The position numbers and the translations under genes are program-made. From Mucilaginibacter agri (lineage in GTDB: Bacteria; Bacteroidota; Bacteroidia; Sphingobacteriales; Sphingobacteriaceae), in the NCBI RefSeq assembly GCF_009928685.1, contig NZ_WWEO01000042.1, positions 434,001 to 498,000 on the forward strand: a stretch of DNA of 64,000 bases. The letters are read 5' to 3'. Positions within the stretch are counted from its first letter, which is position 1. Every line of letters begins with the position of its first letter. This document shows positions 1-6,769 of this stretch, in pieces. The notes under the pieces were generated by a model. The model had not been told where the DNA came from. It searched no databases and saw only the letters and a list, made by a program, of their open reading frames with translations.

Positions 1-2
1 CT

Positions 3-71
3 AAGTTACAAATCTTTGATCAATCCAAGATAAATGGCGTCACCGCCATTGGTAAAATCTTGTGGGAATAA
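3..71 (+). CDS. Possible 3' end of a gene cut by the window edge
   Basis: An open frame enters from the left edge and ends at a TAA at 69-71, giving 22 codons that finish in ...GKILWE. Only this tail is visible, so no family can be assigned, and a chance open frame of this length is quite possible. A hairpin at 106-133 lies just downstream, which fits the end of a transcription unit. Confidence 0.3.
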   Translation, partial: KLQIFDQSKINGVTAIGKILWE

Positions 72-105
72 ATCCACTAAAAGCGCAACAAAAGATCAAG
101 AAAAA

Positions 106-133
106 AGCACCTATGTTTTTATACATAAGTGCT
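106..133. terminator. Hairpin, probable bidirectional terminator
   Basis: An 11-bp stem (106-116 with 123-133, one C-A mismatch) closes a 6-nt loop. A run of A precedes it on the plus strand, so a minus-strand transcript would read stem then T-run. It could end transcription coming leftward past the tRNA-like gene, or end the partial gene at 3-71. Confidence 0.5.
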
Positions 134-232
134 TAGTTATTAAGTGACCGATAAGGTACACATATCGAACTCATTTATAGCCGATTGCAAGAAAATCGTC
201 GCGTTGAAAGAAAAATAATTTATCCGTTTAGA

Positions 233-270
233 GGGGGCAAAAAGCTGTTTATGCTTTTTGCCCCCTTTTT
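233..270 (+). terminator. Strong stem-loop terminator
   Basis: A perfect 13-bp stem (GGGGGCAAAAAGC at 233-245, complement at 253-265) closes a 7-nt loop and is followed by TTTTT at 266-270. The T-run is on the plus strand. The hairpin sits immediately 3' of the minus-strand tRNA-like gene, so it may serve both directions. Confidence 0.75.
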
Positions 271-274
271 ATTG

Positions 275-359
275 CGGAGAGTGAGGGGATCGAACCCCCG
301 CGCCTGTTACGGCGACTTCACGCTTTCAGGGTGACGCCTTACCACTCGGCCAACTCCGG
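275..359 (-). tRNA. Class II tRNA-like gene of the Ser type, probably degenerate
   Basis: Read on the minus strand, this shows TGGCCGAGTGG in the D region, a long variable arm (CGCC/GGCG stem) and a good T arm (GGGGG-TTCGATC-CCCTC), so it is a long-variable-arm tRNA close to bacterial tRNA-Ser. Three parts look broken. The 3' acceptor strand ACTCTCC would need GGAGAGT at the 5' end, but CCGGAGT is present, leaving the two outer pairs unpaired. The anticodon stem has a C-C mismatch. The loop at 323-329 reads CTGAAAG, which formally gives GAA (Phe), a wrong class for this body. CCA is not encoded. It looks like a Ser(GGA) gene that lost bases in the anticodon arm, or a sequence error. Confidence 0.6.
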
Positions 360-381
360 CAATCGATTAATTCCCGGAGTT
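352..381. repeat. Inverted copy of the tRNA-like 5' end
   Basis: AACTCCGG at 352-359 (the 5' end of the tRNA-like gene) is repeated in inverted form as CCGGAGTT at 374-381, separated by 14 bp. The repeat marks the junction between the tRNA-like gene and the AT-rich operon at 397-2726 and might be a relic of rearrangement. Confidence 0.5.
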
Positions 382-396
382 AGTAATACAAAATTA

Positions 397-1011
397 CTAA
401 TTTTTCTTTCGCCTTTTTATGGTTACGCCTTTAAGTTTTTCATTTGCAAAACGAGAAGCCTTTTCTACGAGTTTTGTATCAATTTGATATCTCTTCTGTA
501 GATTTTGAGCTAGCTTAACAATTTCATCGTCGGTTAGATCTTTGAGTAAGTCATCGTTCTTTAGATTTTTTCTTAAAGACTTTCTTGCTTGCCTCACAAC
601 TTTTGCTCGTTCATAATTGTAAAAAGTTTCGGAAAAGTTCTTAGCAGTTTCTGAGATTGACTTTAAGCCAGACGGTAGGTGTTTTATTAATAAATAGAAA
701 TAAACTGCCTCTTTAAGTGGTAGCTTACTTAATATGTCCTCAATAATGATTTCAATTGATCCTTGTCTTATTTCATCGGCTTTTAGTTGAACTAATTCAG
801 TCATGGAATAACTTAAAAATCCTTTCTTATACATTCTTCCATAAAAATGGTCTACTGTTAACAAAAAATAGCTTAAGTCTCTAAAAGACAAGTTAGATTG
901 CTCTAATGATATTATTAAGTCTGCTTTATAATCATTATAATCTTCATCGCTAAATAGTGAAGTTGCGATTTTACTTAAATATTGGTTCTTATTTCTTTTA
1001 GCAGGCAACAT
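397..1011 (-). CDS. Hypothetical basic helical protein, third gene of an AT-rich operon
   Basis: A 204-residue protein of no family I recognise. It is mostly helical by eye, with a central 'RQGSIEIIIEDIL' segment (about residues 82-94) followed by a hydrophobic stretch. The R-x-GS-(I/L)-E pattern recurs in several uncharacterised bacterial proteins. The C-terminal third is strongly basic and ends in KRRKKN, suggesting nucleic-acid contact. Its ATG directly follows the TAA of the upstream gene (TAAATG), so translation is probably coupled. The coding sequence is visibly more AT-rich than the operons to the right, which fits acquired DNA. The function is unknown; its value lies in the tight linkage to the two genes upstream. 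Confidence 0.85.
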   Translation of the reverse strand: MLPAKRNKNQYLSKIATSLFSDEDYNDYKADLIISLEQSNLSFRDLSYFLLTVDHFYGRMYKKGFLSYSMTELVQLKADEIRQGSIEIIIEDILSKLPLKEAVYFYLLIKHLPSGLKSISETAKNFSETFYNYERAKVVRQARKSLRKNLKNDDLLKDLTDDEIVKLAQNLQKRYQIDTKLVEKASRFANEKLKGVTIKRRKKN

Positions 1012-1746
1012 TTACTTCCAATTTGGATAATCTATCAGGCTTACGAGTTCCTGATAAATAATTCTTATTTCTGTTTTCATATTGTCAATGTCGGTTTTCT
1101 TTGCAGCAAATCTTTTGCTATGCACACTTGAATCTGCCAATTTTTTAATCTTTGGTAAATCCTCTCTTGTGATTTTTGTTAAATGCCATGTAGTTTCCCC
1201 CACAAGTTTGCTAATTAAATCACTTAAAAAGAGATAGCCGCCACCACCATTCTTTATTTTAGAATCAATTCCATGTCGCTCAAATAATTCAATAATTAGT
1301 GTCTCCATTAACTTACGTAGCATAAAGAAGCATGAATTATACAAACCATAATCATAAGCACACGATGCTTCGGTTGCAAATGCTGTCAAATATCCACGGG
1401 TATTATCAAAAATGCTTAATGGGAAAAGATTATCAGCTGGCTCAAGAACTGGCTCCGAAATAACCAAGGTATCTATTCGCGCTTTGGTAGCATTCTCAAG
1501 AAAGAAATAATCCTTTCTTTTAAGGAACTTTTGAGATTTTCCCCTTTTTGAATTACTGTTCAAATAGCCCGATATATTTGAATATGGCGATAAATGAAGT
1601 TCATCAAAACATGTCTGCACGTCTTTCGGTTTGACACCATCTTTTTTTAGTTCATTCAATAAATAGTATACGAAAAATTCGATTTTAGCTCCTGAACTCA
1701 ACTCTTCAAAATCAGGTATTTTTTTAATAAAAATCGACAAAGACAT
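1012..1746 (-). CDS. Uncharacterised HEPN-like (DUF4145-like) protein
   Basis: A 244-residue soluble protein. The N-terminal half is mixed, with an SPYSNISGYLNS segment at about 53-64. The C-terminal half (about 125-240) is helical: 'SCFFMLRKLMETLIIELFE' is followed by a Gly-rich turn and then 'DLPKIKKLADSSVHSKRF' near 195-212. A long amphipathic helix pair around a conserved-looking His next to basic residues is how HEPN-fold proteins of the DUF4145 type look, many of which are RNases or toxin components. This is an inference from pattern; the usual R-x4-6-H motif is not clearly present. Its ATG overlaps the stop of the upstream gene (TAATG at 1746), so the two are translationally coupled. 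It is AT-rich like its partners. Confidence 0.85.
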   Translation of the reverse strand: MSLSIFIKKIPDFEELSSGAKIEFFVYYLLNELKKDGVKPKDVQTCFDELHLSPYSNISGYLNSNSKRGKSQKFLKRKDYFFLENATKARIDTLVISEPVLEPADNLFPLSIFDNTRGYLTAFATEASCAYDYGLYNSCFFMLRKLMETLIIELFERHGIDSKIKNGGGGYLFLSDLISKLVGETTWHLTKITREDLPKIKKLADSSVHSKRFAAKKTDIDNMKTEIRIIYQELVSLIDYPNWK

Positions 1747-2726
1747 TATTTATCTCTTTTAGCAAAGTTGTCTGCAATATGCATAATACCCAAAGAAGTT
1801 AAGGCGTATTTAGCATCTGCACTCTTTTCTACAAAATTCACTTTGGGGCCTTTTAAATTTATTAAAACTTGTGAAAGAGCATTTGGCATTTTGGAAGTAG
1901 CGATTTTAAGTATATAACCAATTTCTTCAAGTGTCGCGCCATCATTTGACTTGTTCTCCATAAACCAATTTATCGCTAATAGCACTTCTTCATTTTGGGA
2001 TTTTGAAGACTTCTCTTTAAAGTAATTTCTTAAGGAAGTCATCTCTTTTACATTATATTTTAAATCAACAAATGTGACTTGCTGTGTCGAAGGAGTTTTG
2101 CTTTTTTGCTTTACACTTTCTTGTATTACCTCGGTTTCAACTTCGTCATTTTTACTTTTTGACTTTGGCTTTAAAGACTTTTTACCATTATGTTTTGCAA
2201 CTGACTTACCATCAAGAATTTCCTGAATTCTTCTTTTTCCAGCCTCTAGTATAATATAGTCTGTATCATTTGTTGACTTAATATACCAACCAGTGACTAA
2301 GCTATTTAAATTCTTAGTTAGATTGCCAATGCGGATATCTGTCTTCCTACCACTTTCCTCATACGATTTAGACAACATTGCCCTTGTAAACTCGTTTTTA
2401 CCAAAGTCCGTCGTGTAAAAGGCGTAAATCAATAGCCATTCTGCCTCAGATTTAGGCAAATCACGAGTTTTAATATCCTTAAGAGTTGGATAATCAGCGT
2501 CAATTTTTCTGTCGATAGGTTGCCCTTGTCCTATTTCAAAAGGCTTAGTATCCGTTGAAATGCTTGGTTTCTCTGTATTCGGAAGTTGTGTAATATTTAT
2601 TTTTGATAAAAGTTGTGTCAAAATGTTCTCATTGAAATTTTTGAATTCCTCTTTTACAGTATCTTGCTGTCCTTCTATTTCAAACTCAAGTTCATGAAGT
2701 TTGAAACGCATTTTTAAAGTATCCAT
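1746..2726 (-). CDS. Tandem winged-helix protein, first gene of an AT-rich operon of unknown function
   Basis: A 326-residue protein in four parts. Residues 1-45 form a beta-hairpin plus helix ('RFKLHELEFEIEG' then a charged helix). A linker leads to a first winged-helix-like segment at about 90-170 ('NEFTRAMLSKSYEESGRK' then 'TKNLNSLVTGWYIK'). A Lys/Ser-rich linker occupies about 170-215. A second winged-helix-like segment at about 228-320 ends in 'YALTSLGIMHIAD'. Both segments share the pattern of helices followed by a beta wing and a Gly near the end, so they may be a duplicated DNA- or protein-binding module. It is the promoter-proximal gene of the three-gene operon and could be its regulator or its target-recognition subunit. 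No catalytic motif is visible. Confidence 0.85.
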   Translation of the reverse strand: MDTLKMRFKLHELEFEIEGQQDTVKEEFKNFNENILTQLLSKINITQLPNTEKPSISTDTKPFEIGQGQPIDRKIDADYPTLKDIKTRDLPKSEAEWLLIYAFYTTDFGKNEFTRAMLSKSYEESGRKTDIRIGNLTKNLNSLVTGWYIKSTNDTDYIILEAGKRRIQEILDGKSVAKHNGKKSLKPKSKSKNDEVETEVIQESVKQKSKTPSTQQVTFVDLKYNVKEMTSLRNYFKEKSSKSQNEEVLLAINWFMENKSNDGATLEEIGYILKIATSKMPNALSQVLINLKGPKVNFVEKSADAKYALTSLGIMHIADNFAKRDK

Positions 2727-2780
2727 AATAAATAGAGCGTTTTAGAGTATATATTTATCTAATTTACAGAATATTACAAC

Positions 2781-2788
2781 CAAAAGTA
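2781..2788 (-). promoter_or_regulatory. Candidate -7 box for the three-gene operon
   Basis: On the minus strand this reads TACTTTTG, matching the Bacteroidota -7 element TAnnTTTG. It would start transcription about 50 nt upstream of the ATG at 2726. No clear -33 TTTG was found at the expected distance, so support is partial. Confidence 0.35.
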
Positions 2789-2838
2789 GTGTGTTGTTAA
2801 TAACTAACTTATTGTTTATAAGTCCTCGATTTTATTTT

Positions 2839-2997
2839 ATGAATTATTTTAGAAAACCAATGACCCCAGAAAGAGCAATTGAAATATTAGCAAACGATAA
2901 AATAAGAGTCACATATGAGCAAGCAGAGCAGATATTGGACTTTATGAGCAAGCTTGCTCATAAAGCTATCGAAGTATATGTTAAAGACGATGTCTAA
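2839..2997 (+). CDS. Small conserved-looking hypothetical protein
   Basis: A 52-residue protein, taking the ATG at 2839 (MNYFRKP...); an internal ATG at 2860 (MTPERA) would give 45 residues, and a longer upstream start is less likely. The core 'MTPERAIEIL' followed by 'TYEQAEQILDFMSKLA' is the pattern of a small helical protein often seen in Bacteroidota accessory DNA, in which 'EEQA..ILDFL..LA' is typical. The function is unknown. It diverges from the AT-rich operon and is followed by a good terminator at 3024-3058, supporting a real transcription unit. It may belong to the same accessory patch. Confidence 0.7.
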   Translation: MNYFRKPMTPERAIEILANDKIRVTYEQAEQILDFMSKLAHKAIEVYVKDDV

Positions 2998-3023
2998 ACT
3001 ATTGCTGTATGAAAAGTAAATAA

Positions 3024-3058
3024 AAAAGCACGGTAATATTGAGTACTACTGTGCTTTT
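3024..3058. terminator. Bidirectional terminator between small gene and tRNA-Lys
   Basis: A 12-bp stem (3024-3035 with 3047-3058, one G-U pair) closes an 11-nt loop. A-run and T-run flanks make it usable in both directions: for the plus-strand small gene and for the minus-strand tRNA-Lys. Confidence 0.7.
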
Positions 3059-3064
3059 ATTTTG

Positions 3065-3137
3065 TGACCCCGCTGAGGCTCGAACTCAGGACCCACAGAT
3101 TAAGAGTCTGTTGCTCTACCAACTGAGCTACGGAGTC
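3065..3137 (-). tRNA. tRNA-Lys (anticodon CTT)
   Basis: The 73-nt cloverleaf is complete: acceptor GACTCCG pairs with CGGGGTC, the discriminator base is A, the D arm contains TAGCTCAGTTGGTAGAGC, and the T arm carries TTCGAGC. The anticodon stem ACAGA/TCTGT closes loop CTCTTAA, so the anticodon is CTT. The 3' CCA is not encoded. Its 3' end faces the AT-rich accessory patch, the orientation typical of tRNA-linked islands, though I found no duplicated tRNA end. Confidence 0.95.
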
Positions 3138-3220
3138 GTGATTGGGTGGGTAGCAAAGGAACAAAAATTTCGCAAGCTTAAAAAGCCTTTTTGTTGTGCC
3201 CCTGTAAAATTAACTCAATG

Positions 3221-5605
3221 CTATTTTACTTCAAAAATAACATAGTTACTACCAGCCGCTCCCGTGGTAGATATGCCTTGTACCACTCCGATATATTTGC
3301 CGGGCTGATCGCCGGTGTAAAAGCTTAACTGGTTTTTACCATTTGTATCCGTACCCGCCGTTGGCGACCAATATAATACATTCCGGTAGTCGGGCGTGCG
3401 GCTGTTAAGTTTGTCTTCGGTGTCGTAAACAGGCGCGTAAAATTTGCGTTCGAGTTGCAAGCCTTCGTAATCCATTACCACGGATCGCGGGTCTATTTCA
3501 AATCCGCCGAAATCGCCTTTGTAAGTTGTAAAGCTCAGCACCCCGAGGTTGTTTGTTGGGCCATAAAAATATTGAAGAGGTATTACTTCCAGCTTCTCTA
3601 TCTTCAATGGATCAAAAGTCATTACTTTATCCATGTTAAAAATGGGTACCCCATCCAGCATAACTAGTGGCTTGCCGCCTTCTAAGAAGCCTTCGGTGCT
3701 TAACACATCCAGGTTAAAGCGTTTTTTTCTTTTGGCTACAAATACTTCTTTCACATATTCCCTCAACACTTCTTCCATGGTACTAAAGCGGGTGTAATCA
3801 TCCAGCTTATAGGTCTTGCGCGGTTTGTAATAAAATGCAGTACTGTCTACCCCCGGATCGTAATAGCTACGCATTTGGTTGCCCGAGTAAATATTTTGCA
3901 CCTGCATTTCAATACTGTGTTGTTTTAATAAGTTTTTAACGGCATAGCTCAGTTGAAAATCTGGTAACTGTGTTGCACTATATTGCTCTGAGAAAGGGCT
4001 TTGTATTTCGATATGATAGGTGCTGTCAATCTCGAAGTTGGTCTGCGCAACAATTTCAGCCGGGCCAACAAAATCTTTGGTGTTAAAGATGAGATGCCCG
4101 GCAGCATCACTTTTTGCAGTGTACATTTGTATCCGTTTACCTGGTATACCCAGGTATGCAGTAATATTTTCAGCTGGCTTTTTCGTTGCACTGTCGGTAA
4201 TCAAAGCAGTTACAAGATGCCCGGTAAACTCAGGCAAAAATTTAAATGAAGGCGTTTTACCACTTAGTACATTATTCCAGTTAAACCTACGCCATCCTTG
4301 CGTCAGCATCAGGTTATCAAGTGCTTCGTCGCTTTCGGCGGTGTGGCTGCCGAAGTAATAGTTTGGTGATTCGATATTTCCCTTTAACTCCGAACTTAGC
4401 CAAAGATAGCTTTGAATATCGGCATTAGTTTGTTTCTGCAATGTATCTAATTGATAAACCGACATTGATAGATCGGCCGGCAATGCTTTTGCGTTGTCTT
4501 TAGTAGCGATACTTACCTGAACTTTATTACGTAGTCCATATTGCTGTTTATCAGTATTTAAGGCAATGTTCAAGGTTTGTTGTGGGCGTTTAAAATACAA
4601 ACGCTCGCAAACAGGTTGCTTGCTACCGTTGAAGATAGTTAGGTACGAAACGCCGTCGCCAAGATCGGCCGTGTTAACTGTAAATACTGCTTTGCCATTA
4701 ACCAACTGATTCGCTTTGGCAACTTTTATCTTAGCGCCTGTGTTGGCAAAAAGGTAAAGCTCGTTGTCGGTGATATTTGCGGCTGCCACTTCAATATTCA
4801 ATTGCCCGGTTTTATTGTCAGTTAGCTGCATAGTGTAACCATTTTCTTCTGCAATAGGGAAGGGCTTGTTATAAGTAGTTTTGTTAACTACAATAACCGA
4901 GTGGTAAGTATTTCCAGCCTGTGGTGTAAATACGAAGCTACCCATGCCAAATTTTAGGGGCTTAAAACGTGCAATAGTATCGTTTTTTTGATTGAGCACA
5001 GCGCCATTAAAATTATCGGCACCAGTACCGAGGTTACTGGTTACTTTAAACGCTACTTTGCTGCGTTGGCCTTTTACTAAAGTGCCACCTTCGGGGAAAA
5101 ACTGAACGTCGTAAGAAAGCGCTTTCTTAGTTGCCTCAATATTATCAGATGGTTTTAGCGGGTTGATGATGGTAAGGGTTTTCTCAAAGAAAAAATCCGG
5201 GCCGAAGTTCTTCATCCAGCTGGTATATGCGCGCAATTTATAATTGCCGTCGCTTAAAGTAATCGGGATGCTTAACGAACCGCTGCCGCTGCTCTTGTCT
5301 AGCTTAACCTTTGCTTGAGCCACGGCGTTTTGCTGACGGTCTAAAATCTCCACATAGGCTACCTTGCTTACATCAAGTGGTTTATTTTCCATGGCGTCGG
5401 TATTATATATCTTAAACCATAGAATTTCGCCCGTTATATAAAACGATTTGTCGGTATGTACAAATAATTTCTCCTGAAATGCAGCCTTGCTATTATAAGC
5501 ATTTAATGATTGCTGCACCTGCGGCAATACCTGGGCGCCTGCGTATAATGTGCTCATTAAAGCAGGTACTATTACTATTGCGCTATAAAATCTTTTCATC
5601 TGCAT
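3221..5605 (-). CDS. Secreted MG2-domain protein with a TonB-plug-like C-terminus
   Basis: A 794-residue exported protein with signal peptide 1-24 (cleavage near YAGAQ). Residues about 45-150 resemble an alpha-2-macroglobulin MG2 domain ('EKLFVHTDKSFYITGE', the usual 'y.Tdk..Y.pGe' pattern), followed by several beta-sandwich segments. Near the C-terminus (about 660-720) the sequence 'GGKPLVMLDGVPI' and 'IEKLEVIPLQYFYG' copies the plug-domain pattern of TonB receptors, without a barrel behind it. It is the last gene of the operon starting at 11427, one base after the second DUF4249 gene. It is probably a periplasmic or surface partner of the TonB receptor; what it carries or binds is not known. 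An ATG two codons in (5599) is an alternative start. Confidence 0.9.
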   Translation of the reverse strand: MQMKRFYSAIVIVPALMSTLYAGAQVLPQVQQSLNAYNSKAAFQEKLFVHTDKSFYITGEILWFKIYNTDAMENKPLDVSKVAYVEILDRQQNAVAQAKVKLDKSSGSGSLSIPITLSDGNYKLRAYTSWMKNFGPDFFFEKTLTIINPLKPSDNIEATKKALSYDVQFFPEGGTLVKGQRSKVAFKVTSNLGTGADNFNGAVLNQKNDTIARFKPLKFGMGSFVFTPQAGNTYHSVIVVNKTTYNKPFPIAEENGYTMQLTDNKTGQLNIEVAAANITDNELYLFANTGAKIKVAKANQLVNGKAVFTVNTADLGDGVSYLTIFNGSKQPVCERLYFKRPQQTLNIALNTDKQQYGLRNKVQVSIATKDNAKALPADLSMSVYQLDTLQKQTNADIQSYLWLSSELKGNIESPNYYFGSHTAESDEALDNLMLTQGWRRFNWNNVLSGKTPSFKFLPEFTGHLVTALITDSATKKPAENITAYLGIPGKRIQMYTAKSDAAGHLIFNTKDFVGPAEIVAQTNFEIDSTYHIEIQSPFSEQYSATQLPDFQLSYAVKNLLKQHSIEMQVQNIYSGNQMRSYYDPGVDSTAFYYKPRKTYKLDDYTRFSTMEEVLREYVKEVFVAKRKKRFNLDVLSTEGFLEGGKPLVMLDGVPIFNMDKVMTFDPLKIEKLEVIPLQYFYGPTNNLGVLSFTTYKGDFGGFEIDPRSVVMDYEGLQLERKFYAPVYDTEDKLNSRTPDYRNVLYWSPTAGTDTNGKNQLSFYTGDQPGKYIGVVQGISTTGAAGSNYVIFEVK

Positions 5606-5606
5606 G

Positions 5607-6761
5607 TTATTGCCAAAATGTTGGTTTCTTATTTACTCCTCTTAAAGTACAATCTGCGCAATCGGGGGGCGCTCCCATAAAGCCTATCGCTGCGCCGCCG
5701 CTATTTACAGGGTATAGCGGTAATTCGATACCAGAAAGTATATATCGTTCTACTTCATTTACCATGCTTCTATTGTATAGGAGCGTATCCGCATGGCAAC
5801 TATAGAGGTCTTTAACCAAATAGCTTCGGGGTAACTGGGATTTCTTAATAAAAATGCGCTGCTGGGTTACGGTACCCACACTCAGATAACCTACAACTAT
5901 TTCGGTGGCATCATTAATGTTATGAATATTACCTTGCAATTGAGTGGGTTGCGCATCAAAAATGCTCCCTAGCTGCTCGGTATTCTTTTGCATGTTGGTC
6001 CAAAAAGCAAAGGCTTCTTTAGTTAGTGCATATTGTTTAACCAATATACTGTAATCTAAGCTCAGTTTTTCCGAGTCGAACGGAACGGTAATTACGGGTG
6101 CCTCATAAATAACGTCCTGTTTTAATTTAGCTGATGAAGCTAATGTGACACGACTTGATACGCTACTTTGCCAGCATGTGAAAACATCATCATTAACTAT
6201 ATCTCGCAGAACGATGGCGCCATTTACTACCTTGTATAATGACTGGTAGGCGGTTTGAAATTGCCAGGTATCTACATAATCATATCTGTAATAAGTAGTG
6301 CTGTTTTTTGGATCATGAGTGCTGGCATATACCTGTAGGGCCGCGGGCTGCGCTTTCCAACTCAAGCTATCTATAGCGGGAGATTGTTTTACTTCTACAT
6401 AATCCGATAGATATGTTTTACTATCGGCGGTTTTTATGCGCAACCTGTATTTGTTAGTAAGCGGTAAAATATGGCCTACCGAGTAGTATCTGCCCTTGGG
6501 CAATTCAGTAAGGTTAAAGGTCGACCCGCCGTCGCTCTCAACGCTTAAAATTGCATGAAGTTCGGGCTTAAGTATAGTAGAATCTGTTAGCTTAACAGTT
6601 CGGCTTAACGTGATAATGGTGCTGTCAGCGCTGCTATTAATAAGACCTTCTACAACCAGGTTGCTTACATTGCTACTGGTTGAGGGTGGGGTATAGCTTT
6701 CACGGCAGGCAACTACGCTGAGCATTGATAACAATAATAAATATTTAAACATGCCTTTCAT
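5607..6761 (-). CDS. DUF4249 lipoprotein, second tandem copy
   Basis: A 384-residue lipoprotein. I start it at ATG 6761 (MKGMFKYLLL), which gives a proper lipoprotein signal with lipobox SVVAC; an in-frame start 18 bases upstream also exists. DUF4249 proteins are outer-membrane-associated partners of TonB receptors in Bacteroidota, with unknown ligand. It is a clear duplicate of the gene just upstream: both contain the same 'NLVVEGLINSSADSTIITLS' and 'LTKEAFAFWTNMQKNTEQLG' stretches and end in NKKPTFWQ, while the middle differs more. It overlaps no neighbour with this start and precedes the MG2/plug-like gene by one base. Confidence 0.92.
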   Translation of the reverse strand: MKGMFKYLLLLSMLSVVACRESYTPPSTSSNVSNLVVEGLINSSADSTIITLSRTVKLTDSTILKPELHAILSVESDGGSTFNLTELPKGRYYSVGHILPLTNKYRLRIKTADSKTYLSDYVEVKQSPAIDSLSWKAQPAALQVYASTHDPKNSTTYYRYDYVDTWQFQTAYQSLYKVVNGAIVLRDIVNDDVFTCWQSSVSSRVTLASSAKLKQDVIYEAPVITVPFDSEKLSLDYSILVKQYALTKEAFAFWTNMQKNTEQLGSIFDAQPTQLQGNIHNINDATEIVVGYLSVGTVTQQRIFIKKSQLPRSYLVKDLYSCHADTLLYNRSMVNEVERYILSGIELPLYPVNSGGAAIGFMGAPPDCADCTLRGVNKKPTFWQ

Positions 6762-6769
6762 TGTACAGA

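Noticed and set aside
275..359. Selenocysteine or suppressor tRNA
   Set aside because: The anticodon loop does not give TCA or another stop-reading anticodon in a valid position, and the acceptor arm is not the long Sec type.
397..3137. tRNA-integrated mobile element with defined attachment sites
   Set aside because: I found no integrase and no direct repeat of the tRNA-Lys 3' end on the other side; only composition and position suggest acquired DNA.
3949..4358. Several overlapping frames inside the MG2/plug-like gene
   Set aside because: All are in other frames of a clear coding gene and lack their own context.
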